A DNA stretch of 6,468 nucleotides from positions 1 to 6,468 of the forward strand of contig JAATGD010000234.1 in NCBI GenBank assembly GCA_015654965.1. The letters are read 5' to 3'. The notes under the pieces were generated by a model, which searched no databases, had not been told where the DNA came from, and saw only the letters and a program-made list of their open reading frames with translations. Position 1 is the first letter of the stretch; each line of letters starts with the position of its first letter. This DNA is from Hyphomicrobiales bacterium (lineage in GTDB: Bacteria > Pseudomonadota > Alphaproteobacteria > Rhizobiales > Rhizobiaceae). Made by a program: the position numbers and the translations under genes. Of the stretch, positions 1 to 4,930 are shown in pieces.

Positions 1-389
1 ATTTTTTCCGGGTCTTCAAAATTGATCGTATTGACCTTGAGCAGCGCGAAATAGCGCTCACCTTCCTTGGGCCCACGGATCGGACCTTCCACCGTATCAC
101 CGGTTTTCAGCGAAAAACGGCGCAACTGGGAAGGAGAAATATAAATATCGTCGGGACCGGGTAGATAATTTGCATCGGCCGAACGCAGGAATCCAAATCC
201 GTCCTGCAACACTTCGACAACACCCTCGCCGATAATTTCGACGTCCTGTGCCGCAAGGCTCTTGAGGATAGCGAACATCAGTTCCTGCTTGCGCATGGCG
301 CTGGCGTTTTCGACCTCAAGCGTTTCGGCAAAAGCCAGAAGCTCGACGGGTGTCTTGTTTTTAAGTTCTTGTAGTTTCATTTCCTGCAT
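1..389 (-). CDS. rho: Transcription termination factor Rho, N-terminal part (runs off the window)
   Basis: Rho is the hexameric RNA-dependent ATPase/helicase that ends transcription at unstructured C-rich RNA. Only the first 129 residues are in the window; the ATPase core lies beyond the left edge. The translation begins MQEMKLQELKNKTPVELLAF, which fits the Rho N-terminal helical bundle (about residues 4-47). The cold-shock-like RNA-binding fold follows, with LQDGFGFLRS (61-70), GPDDIYISPSQ (78-88) and KEGERYFALLKVN (108-120), all hallmark segments of the primary RNA site. The start at 389 is chosen because it lies nine bases before a second ATG (380) and has an AAGAG-like purine stretch upstream, although the ribosome site is weak. 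The gene lies downstream of hemJ in the same direction but is separated by an apparent terminator, so it probably has its own promoter. Identity is very secure from the motifs. Confidence 0.97.
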   Translation of the reverse strand, partial: MQEMKLQELKNKTPVELLAFAETLEVENASAMRKQELMFAILKSLAAQDVEIIGEGVVEVLQDGFGFLRSADANYLPGPDDIYISPSQLRRFSLKTGDTVEGPIRGPKEGERYFALLKVNTINFEDPEK

Positions 390-501
390 GGATGAGGAAC
401 TCTTTTGAAATATAAGGAGAAAATGCAGTGGTTCGGAAAGTTGGTCAGCAAGGTTGCAAGACCGGCATCGAATGCTGCTATTATGGTGGGAAGAGATCTC
501 A

Positions 502-530
502 TTCATACCGATTTGCAGTATGAAGAGCAA
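502..530 (-). promoter_or_regulatory. Candidate sigma-70-type promoter for rho
   Basis: Read on the minus strand, TTGCTC (530-525) is followed after 17 bases by TATGAA (507-502), a plausible -35/-10 pair. It would start transcription near 495, giving a leader of about 105 nt before the rho start codon. It sits between the hemJ terminator and rho, where a promoter is expected. This is inferred from pattern only; other weak pairs exist, for example a TATATT near 413-408 without a good -35. Confidence 0.35.
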
Positions 531-566
531 GTCCCACTTAAGGATGATCTATTTTTTATTCAAGTG

Positions 567-599
567 AAAAAAGGCAAAACCCGGCATATTTCCGGGCTT
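567..599 (-). terminator. Intrinsic terminator after hemJ
   Basis: On the minus strand AAGCCCGG (599-592) pairs with CCGGGTTT (584-577), five G-C pairs plus A-U and G-U pairs, around a seven-base loop. A T-rich tail (TTTTGCC then six T, down to 567) follows. It begins 21 bases past the hemJ stop codon. It suggests that the hemE-hemJ transcript ends here and that rho is transcribed separately. Confidence 0.7.
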
Positions 600-620
600 C
601 GCTATAAAAATCGTCTAAAA

Positions 621-1157
621 TCAAAATGGTTTAACGATCACCAGAATGACGATGAATATCATCAGGACGGTCGGAACCTCATTGACGATTCGCCAATGTT
701 TGGCTGATTTCTCGTTTTTGTCTTCGCTGAAAAGCCGCGTTGCCTTGGACAGATAGCCATGAAGACCCGACATCAGCACGACGAGCAACAGTTTCGCGTG
801 CAACCAACCGCCCTGAAAGCCAAAGATTTCCCAGGCCATCCAAAGGCCTGCAATCCAGCTGACCGCCATTGCCGGATTGATGATGAAACGCAGCAGCCTT
901 TTCTCCATCACCTTGAACATTTCAGACGCTTCAGAACCGGGAGAGGTGGCGCAATGATAGACGAAAAGACGCGGCAGATAGAGCATCCCGGCCATCCATG
1001 CGATGACCGCGATCACATGGATCGCCTTGACCCAGAGATAGGCATCGGATGGATTCACGTGAAACAATGCCCACACACCAAACGCCACAACAATGAGTGA
1101 AACAACCATTCTGATCAGCATGGCTGTCCTTTGATTTTGCGGTTTTACCTCTGTCAT
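621..1157 (-). CDS. hemJ: Protoporphyrinogen IX oxidase, HemJ type
   Basis: HemJ is the membrane-embedded enzyme that oxidises protoporphyrinogen IX to protoporphyrin IX in bacteria lacking HemG/HemY. The 178-residue product has about five hydrophobic segments (roughly 12-33, 43-64, 91-112, 119-138 and 159-176). It carries the family signature WVKAIHVIAVIAWMAGMLYL (42-61), continuing PRLFVYH, which includes the conserved His47, and a LHAKL segment (119-123, Lys122) that matches the conserved lysine region. The extra N-terminal hydrophobic stretch before the signature is an extension relative to the four-helix core. Its ATG overlaps the hemE stop codon (ATGA), with GGAG seven bases upstream inside hemE, so the two are translationally coupled. 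Adjacency to hemE, another late heme gene, supports the call. The family was formerly called UPF0093/DUF2214-like hypothetical membrane protein. Confidence 0.93.
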   Translation of the reverse strand: MTEVKPQNQRTAMLIRMVVSLIVVAFGVWALFHVNPSDAYLWVKAIHVIAVIAWMAGMLYLPRLFVYHCATSPGSEASEMFKVMEKRLLRFIINPAMAVSWIAGLWMAWEIFGFQGGWLHAKLLLVVLMSGLHGYLSKATRLFSEDKNEKSAKHWRIVNEVPTVLMIFIVILVIVKPF

Positions 1158-2179
1158 GGCTTCACTCCGCGCACCCGATCGATCATGCGTTGCACATTTT
1201 CGACAGGCGCCTGTGGGGTAATACCGTGGCCGAGATTGAAGATAAGCGGTCCCTGCCCCAGATGTTCGAGAATGGCGTCCACGCCTTGATCCAGCGCGTC
1301 ACCGCCCGCCACCACACGTAATGGGTCGAGATTACCCTGAATGGCACCCTGTTTCTGCAATCCTTGCGCAAAACTCCATGGAACCGACCAGTCAAGGCCC
1401 AGAGCATTCACGCCGGTCTTTTCGCGGTAATTGGCGTAAAGCATGCCCGCGCCTTTCGGAAAGCCGATGATGCGTGCGTCGGGATAAGTCGCCCTTACCT
1501 TCGCGACAATGCGCGCAACGGGACGCACACAGAAACGCTCAAAGCAGTTTTCATCCAGAACTCCCGACCAGGAATCGAAAATCTGGACAGCATCGGCACC
1601 GGCATCAAGCTGTTCGATGAGATAGTCGGCCGAAACATCGGCAAGATCATTCAGGAGTTTTTCAAAGGCTTGCGGGTATTGATAGGCGAAAAGGCGGCTC
1701 GGAGCCTGATCGGGTGTGCCGTGACCGGCGATCATATAGGTCGCAACGGTCCAGGGCGCGCCACAGAAACCCAACAGTGTGGTTTCCTCAGGCAACTGTG
1801 CTCGAAGTAGCCGAACCGTCTCATAGACCGGCTCCAGCCGTTTGGCGGCTCCTTCGGTTTCCAGCCATAAAATCTCGTCGGCATCTATCGGGGTCATCAA
1901 AGGTCCCTTGCCTTCTTCAAAGCGAAGATCGCGACCAAGGGCATGCGGGACAACAAGAATGTCGGAAAACAGGATGGCTGCATCAAAGCCATAACGGCGG
2001 ATTGGTTGAAGCGTCACTTCGACAGCCAGATCGGGCGAATAGCAGAGATCGAGAAAGCTTCCGGCCTTTTTGCGTGTCTCGCGATATTCGGGCAGATAGC
2101 GTCCGGCCTGACGCATCATCCAGATGGGTGGTGGGAAGACTGTCTCGCCGTCGATAACTTTCAAGACTTTGCGTTTCAT
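1154..2179 (-). CDS. hemE: Uroporphyrinogen decarboxylase
   Basis: HemE removes four carboxyl groups from uroporphyrinogen III to give coproporphyrinogen III in the cytosol, a committed step of heme synthesis. The 341-residue product is of normal family length. It shows the N-terminal signature PPPIWMMRQAGRYLPEYR (16-33), with substrate-binding Arg23 and Arg27. Asp73 in FSDIL is the central catalytic aspartate. Also present are GFCGAPWTVATYMI (137-150, Tyr148), Ser203 in FDSWSG, GFPKGAG (239-245) and LGHGI (316-320, His318). An open in-frame extension reaches back to a TTG at 2350. The ATG at 2179 is preferred because homology begins there (MKRKVLKVIDGETVF) and AGGTGG lies upstream at a rather long 12-base spacing. 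The extension would cover the putative origin. The gene is followed by hemJ with a 4-base overlap. Confidence 0.97.
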   Translation of the reverse strand: MKRKVLKVIDGETVFPPPIWMMRQAGRYLPEYRETRKKAGSFLDLCYSPDLAVEVTLQPIRRYGFDAAILFSDILVVPHALGRDLRFEEGKGPLMTPIDADEILWLETEGAAKRLEPVYETVRLLRAQLPEETTLLGFCGAPWTVATYMIAGHGTPDQAPSRLFAYQYPQAFEKLLNDLADVSADYLIEQLDAGADAVQIFDSWSGVLDENCFERFCVRPVARIVAKVRATYPDARIIGFPKGAGMLYANYREKTGVNALGLDWSVPWSFAQGLQKQGAIQGNLDPLRVVAGGDALDQGVDAILEHLGQGPLIFNLGHGITPQAPVENVQRMIDRVRGVKP

Positions 2180-2298
2180 GGTCTGCTTATTCCACCTTTT
2201 GGGCTTGATCATTCGAATCTGCGCAAAACTTATCCAGTGCTGTTTCCATAATAGATAAGGGTTGTTCAGGAATCTTTTGATTCTTAGAGTCTGTTGGT

Positions 2299-2335
2299 AA
2301 CGGGGATTAGGCTTGAGCCTTTCTTTTTCCCCGTT
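2299..2335. repeat. Nested inverted repeat in the origin region
   Basis: AACGGGG (2299-2305) and CCCCGTT (2329-2335) are perfect complementary arms. Between them lies a second perfect inverted repeat, AGGCT TG AGCCT (2309-2320). The element could form a cruciform in DNA or a folded segment in the hemE leader RNA. It lies near three clustered GANTC sites. Confidence 0.7.
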
Positions 2336-2340
2336 TTGAT

Positions 2341-2349
2341 TTTCGCACA
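2341..2349 (+). promoter_or_regulatory. Weak DnaA box
   Basis: TTTCGCACA differs from the degenerate consensus TTWTNCACA only at position 4. It is isolated from the main cluster, so it is tentative. Confidence 0.35.
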
Positions 2350-2358
2350 ATCATCCTG

Positions 2359-2387
2359 TTCATTCATTGCGCCGCTAGTCTGATCAA
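2359..2387 (-). promoter_or_regulatory. Tentative hemE promoter
   Basis: On the minus strand TTGATC (2387-2382) is followed, 17 bases on, by AATGAA (2364-2359). This would place the start near 2352 and give hemE a leader of about 170 nt that includes the nested inverted repeat. The -10 match is modest and other placements are possible. Confidence 0.25.
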
Positions 2388-2433
2388 AAACGGTGAAAAC
2401 TCAATTCCCTCTTTTAAGCTAAAGGGTTACTTA

Positions 2434-2462
2434 TTGACGCAGTTCATGTGCCTTTGTGGAAA
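2434..2462 (+). promoter_or_regulatory. Tentative promoter for the ppsR-maf-aroE-coaE-dnaQ unit, overlapping a DnaA box
   Basis: TTGACG (2434-2439) is a strong -35-like element. A TGGAAA hexamer follows after 17 bases (2457-2462), a poor -10. If used, the -10 would lie inside the DnaA box at 2455-2463, so DnaA binding would affect transcription. This is pattern-based only. Confidence 0.25.
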
Positions 2463-2463
2463 A
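2455..2463 (-). promoter_or_regulatory. DnaA box, reverse orientation
   Basis: The minus strand reads TTTTCCACA, a full match to the degenerate DnaA box TTWTNCACA. It is the best box in the gap and overlaps the left arm of the inverted repeat starting at 2459. Confidence 0.7.
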
Positions 2464-2488
2464 GCTGGGAATTATCACGAAGCTTTTC
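2459..2488. repeat. Inverted repeat with 8-base arms in the origin region
   Basis: GAAAAGCT (2459-2466) and AGCTTTTC (2481-2488) are perfect complements separated by 14 bases. The left arm shares five bases with the DnaA box at 2455-2463. It may be a regulator site or a structural element of the origin. No T tract follows either arm in the way of a terminator. Confidence 0.65.
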
Positions 2489-2501
2489 GAGGTTGCGAGT
2501 C

Positions 2502-2510
2502 TTGTCCACA
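2502..2510 (+). promoter_or_regulatory. DnaA box
   Basis: TTGTCCACA differs from the canonical TTATCCACA at one position (A to G at position 3). It is placed 47 bases after the box at 2455, in the opposite orientation. Confidence 0.65.
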
Positions 2511-2544
2511 GCTGTTGAAGACCCCTGAACACATGTTTGCTCGC

Positions 2545-2553
2545 TGTGGATGA
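2545..2553 (-). promoter_or_regulatory. DnaA box, reverse orientation
   Basis: The minus strand reads TCATCCACA, one mismatch from TTATCCACA (position 2). It is 43 bases past the previous box, so the three boxes are about four DNA turns apart with alternating orientation. Confidence 0.6.
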
Positions 2554-2601
2554 CTTGCCAAGTTTTCCGCAGCCTGCCATGGCTTGTTCAAAGGGCGTCG
2601 C

Positions 2602-2610
2602 GTTTACACA
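2602..2610 (+). promoter_or_regulatory. Weak DnaA box upstream of ppsR
   Basis: GTTTACACA fits TTWTNCACA except at position 1. It lies only 11 bases before the ppsR ribosome site, so it could be coincidental or could act on ppsR expression. Confidence 0.3.
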
Positions 2611-2621
2611 CAGAAGTCAAC

Positions 2622-2641
2622 AGGAGGGGAAGAAAACTGTG
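2622..2641 (+). promoter_or_regulatory. Strong ribosome binding site deciding the ppsR GTG start
   Basis: AGGAGGGG (2622-2629) is followed nine bases later by GTG (2639-2641). It is the strongest Shine-Dalgarno sequence near this gene. It marks GTG as the start instead of an upstream in-frame codon at 2537 that would run through a DnaA box. Confidence 0.85.
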
Positions 2642-3472
2642 ACCAGACCGCTTTCCTACTTTCATCTTCATCTGATTTCTGATGCGACGGGAGAGACTCT
2701 CCTGGCGGCGGGTCGCGCTGCCGCCGCGCAATATGCCAATGCGCGCGCCATCGAGCATATTTATCCGCTAATCCGTACCGAAAAGCAGTTGCGCAAGGTT
2801 CTGGAGGGAATCGATGCCGAACCGGGGATCGTGCTTTATACGATCGTTGATCCGAAACTGGCCTCGATTGTGGATGAAGCCTGCACGCAAATGGGCGTTC
2901 CCAGTGTTTCGGTGCTGGAGCCGGTGCTCAATATATTCCAGTCCTATCTTGGCGCTCCGGCCCATCGCCGCGCCAGCGCGCAGCATGTGCTCGATGCCGA
3001 TTATTTTCGCCGTATCGATGCGCTCAATTTCACCATGGAACATGATGACGGGCAATTGCCGCTCGATATTGAAGAGGCGGATGTCATTCTGGTGGGAATT
3101 TCGCGCACATCCAAGACGCCGACCAGCATCTATATGGCCAATCGTGGGGTGAAGGTGACCAATATCCCCATCGTTCCGGGTATCCCCTTGCCAGAAGTGC
3201 TGTTTGGGGCCAGGCGTCCACTGATTGTCGGTCTGGTCGCAACAGCCGAACGCATTTCGCAAATCCGGCAGAACCGCCCACTTGGCAATGTTCCCTCGCT
3301 CGATACAGGGCTTTATACGGACCGCGCCACGATTTCGGAAGAACTGACCTATGCGCGCAATATATGCAGCCGTCACGGTTGGCCGGTGATCGATGTCACG
3401 CGCCGCTCCATCGAGGAGACGGCGGCGGCCATTCTCGCCTTGCTGCGAAATGACAAGAAAGAAGGATTTTAA
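2639..3472 (+). CDS. ppsR: Pyruvate, phosphate dikinase regulatory protein (DUF299 / RP001 family)
   Basis: Members of this family are bifunctional: an ADP-dependent kinase and a Pi-dependent pyrophosphorylase that inactivate and reactivate pyruvate phosphate dikinase (or PEP synthase) by phosphorylating a threonine. The 277-residue product begins MTRPLSYFHLHLISDATGET, where ISDATGET (13-20) is the conserved N-terminal motif. The ADP-binding P-loop is GISRTSKT (153-160), followed by PTSIYMANRG. LGAPAHR (104-110) and IRQNRPLG (209-216) are further family segments. Start choice: GTG at 2639, with AGGAGGGG nine bases upstream; an open in-frame stretch back to 2537 is not family sequence. maf starts two bases after its stop codon. 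Which of PPDK or PEP synthase it controls cannot be read from this window; PPDK is the likelier partner in this group. It is homologous to the gene bordering the Caulobacter and Rickettsia origins. Confidence 0.93.
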   Translation: MTRPLSYFHLHLISDATGETLLAAGRAAAAQYANARAIEHIYPLIRTEKQLRKVLEGIDAEPGIVLYTIVDPKLASIVDEACTQMGVPSVSVLEPVLNIFQSYLGAPAHRRASAQHVLDADYFRRIDALNFTMEHDDGQLPLDIEEADVILVGISRTSKTPTSIYMANRGVKVTNIPIVPGIPLPEVLFGARRPLIVGLVATAERISQIRQNRPLGNVPSLDTGLYTDRATISEELTYARNICSRHGWPVIDVTRRSIEETAAAILALLRNDKKEGF

Positions 3473-3474
3473 CA

Positions 3475-4074
3475 ATGGCGGAAAAGCTCATTCTGGCTTC
3501 CAAAAGCCCTTTCCGTTCGGCTCTTCTGAAAAATGCGGGTGTGATCTTTTCAACAGCAAGTGCGGATATCGATGAGCGGGCGGTGGAAGCGCCACTTTAT
3601 GAAACGGGTGCGACGCCGGAAGATGTGGCGCAGGTTTTGGCGGAAGCGAAAGCACTTGATGTCAGCGAAAAAAATCCCGGTTCAGTGGTCATTGGCTGCG
3701 ACCAGACATTGTCGCTGGGTCGCGAGATTTTCCACAAACCGGCTGACATGGAAGCAGCAGGCCGACAATTGCTGAAATTTTCGGGCCGCACGCATCAGCT
3801 CAACAGCGGTGTGGTGCTGGTGAAAAATGGCGAAACCCTGTGGCGGCATGTCTCTGTCGCGCTCATGACCATGCGTGAACTTGATCCGGGGTTTATCGGC
3901 CGTTATCTCGGGCAAGTGGGTGAAGCGGCGCTTTCAAGCGTTGGCGCCTATCAGATCGAAGGACGGGGCATTCAGCTTTTCGAGGCGATTGACGGCGATT
4001 ATTTTACTATCGTCGGCCTGCCGCTGCTGCCGCTTCTGGCCCAATTGCGTAAGGAAAAATTGATCGATGGCTGA
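3475..4074 (+). CDS. maf: Maf-family nucleotide pyrophosphatase (YceF-like)
   Basis: Maf proteins hydrolyse non-canonical or methylated nucleoside triphosphates to monophosphate and pyrophosphate in the cytosol. The 199-residue product is of typical length. It has the N-terminal nucleotide-binding motif ASKSPFR (8-14) and VIGCDQTL (72-79) with the catalytic aspartate Asp76. It also has FSGRTHQLNSG (102-112), GAYQIEGRG (157-165) and DGDYFTIVGLPL (173-184). The aspartate-glutamine pair (Asp76-Gln77) recalls the YceF subfamily, which prefers m7GTP, rather than the DT of dTTP/UTP-specific YhdE types; that substrate assignment is inference. GAAGGA (3461-3466) gives a good ribosome site eight bases before ATG. 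The gene overlaps the start of aroE by eight bases, so it is probably co-transcribed and coupled. Confidence 0.93.
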   Translation: MAEKLILASKSPFRSALLKNAGVIFSTASADIDERAVEAPLYETGATPEDVAQVLAEAKALDVSEKNPGSVVIGCDQTLSLGREIFHKPADMEAAGRQLLKFSGRTHQLNSGVVLVKNGETLWRHVSVALMTMRELDPGFIGRYLGQVGEAALSSVGAYQIEGRGIQLFEAIDGDYFTIVGLPLLPLLAQLRKEKLIDG

Positions 4075-4930
4075 AACAGATAGGCAACGTAAGGCTTTCG
4101 TCACCGGCTTTCCGATCAAACATTCGCGCTCGCCGCTGATCCATGGTTTTTGGCTACGCGAACTGGGACTTGAAGGCTCTTATGAAGCCATTGAAGTCAG
4201 TGTTGAAGATTTTTCAGCCTTTATAGGCTCGCTCAGGCAAAATGGATTTGTCGGGGGCAATGTCACCATTCCGCATAAGGAAGCAGCTTTTAAGTCAGTT
4301 GATCAACTTGATGACGCGGCCAAGGCCATAGGTGCGGTTAACACGATGTGGTTTGAAGAAGACACGCTTTGGGGCGGCAATACGGATGCCTATGGTTTTG
4401 CCGCAAATCTGGATGCGAAAGCGCCCGGATGGGACAAGGCGCAAACCGCACTGGTTCTGGGAGCCGGTGGAGCCAGCCGCGCTGTCATTCATGCCCTGAT
4501 ATCACGTGGCTTTTCGCAGGTCATTGTCGCCAATCGAACGCTCGGCCGCGCCCAGGAACTCGCAGCGCATTTTGGCCGCGCCGTTTCAGCCTGCGGCTGG
4601 GATGAAGCGCAGGCGCATGTTGCGCGCAGTGCTCTCATCGTCAACACCACCTCGCTCGGCATGAGCGGCCATGGCGATCAGACGGGTTTTCCGCTTGATC
4701 TGGGAGAAGCACCCAAAGGAGCAGTGGCAACCGATATCGTCTATGTGCCGCTGAAAACGCCGTTTCTCACACAGGCTGAGCAGGCAGGGCTTCGGACTGT
4801 GGATGGTCTTGGCATGTTGCTGCATCAGGCGGTGCCCGGCTTTGAGCGCTGGTTCGGTGTGCGTCCGGACGTTACTGAAGCGCTGCGCAATCATATTCTG
4901 GACGATATGGCAAAGGCCGGTTCGCTATGA
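4067..4930 (+). CDS. aroE: Shikimate 5-dehydrogenase (NADP+)
   Basis: AroE reduces 3-dehydroshikimate to shikimate with NADPH, the fourth step of the chorismate pathway, in the cytosol. The 287-residue product has the substrate-binding motif HSRSPLIHG (19-27) and NVTIPHKE (65-72) with catalytic Lys71. It also has GAVNT (89-93), GGNTDAYGF (103-111) with catalytic Asp107, the Rossmann dinucleotide loop LGAGGASRA (131-139), and NRT (156-158), which is the usual NADP phosphate-binding site. Gln254 lies in LLHQAVPGFE near the C terminus. AAGGA (4051-4055) lies 11 bases before the ATG. The gene begins inside the last codons of maf (eight-base overlap) and ends in an ATGA overlap with coaE. All catalytic residues are present, so I expect an active enzyme. 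Confidence 0.96.
   Translation: MAETDRQRKAFVTGFPIKHSRSPLIHGFWLRELGLEGSYEAIEVSVEDFSAFIGSLRQNGFVGGNVTIPHKEAAFKSVDQLDDAAKAIGAVNTMWFEEDTLWGGNTDAYGFAANLDAKAPGWDKAQTALVLGAGGASRAVIHALISRGFSQVIVANRTLGRAQELAAHFGRAVSACGWDEAQAHVARSALIVNTTSLGMSGHGDQTGFPLDLGEAPKGAVATDIVYVPLKTPFLTQAEQAGLRTVDGLGMLLHQAVPGFERWFGVRPDVTEALRNHILDDMAKAGSL

Larger units (their letters stand above)
2180..2638. other. oriC: Putative chromosomal replication origin (oriC) between hemE and ppsR
   Basis: This 459-base divergent gap has no convincing gene. It contains three good DnaA boxes (2455-2463, 2502-2510, 2545-2553) and weaker ones (2341-2349, 2602-2610, 2230-2238). It has five GANTC sites starting at 2215, 2270, 2279, 2287 and 2497, and A+T-rich stretches such as 2396-2436 (about two-thirds A+T by my count). 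An IHF-like near match lies at 2270-2282, and two inverted repeats lie at 2299-2335 and 2459-2488. Known from Caulobacter and Rickettsia: the origin lies between hemE and the RP001 gene, and ppsR is the same DUF299 family. The complete flanking genes all point outward. I saw no complete CtrA site (TTAA-N7-TTAA), only a single TTAA at 2414-2417. The origin call is an inference from synteny plus boxes. Confidence 0.75.

Noticed and set aside
405..707. Plus-strand open frame of 100 codons (or 94 from ATG 423, with AAGGAG just three bases before).
   Set aside because: It runs antisense over the rho promoter region, the hemJ terminator and the hemJ 3' end. The ribosome-site spacing is too short, and I recognise no protein family in it.
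759..1100. Plus-strand open frame antisense to hemJ.
   Set aside because: It is a shadow of hemJ; its His/Arg-rich composition is unlike a real protein and no ribosome site was seen.
2230..2238. TTATCCAGT as a DnaA box.
   Set aside because: The first seven bases match but the last two, part of the critical CACA end, do not. Noted as weak only and not listed as a feature.
1364..2251. Several plus-strand open frames opposite hemE.
   Set aside because: All lie antisense to a clear, full-length hemE and show no family motifs.
2414..2430. Possible CtrA site around TTAA at 2414-2417 followed by GGTTAC.
   Set aside because: The second half-site spacing is wrong for TTAA-N7-TTAA and the second half is not TTAA.
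2472..2480. TTATCACGA as a DnaA box.
   Set aside because: Three mismatches from TTATCCACA; too weak to count.
2768..3475. Minus-strand 235-codon frame opposite ppsR.
   Set aside because: Its length reflects high G+C codon bias in ppsR; no recognisable motifs, and the sense strand encodes a full conserved protein.
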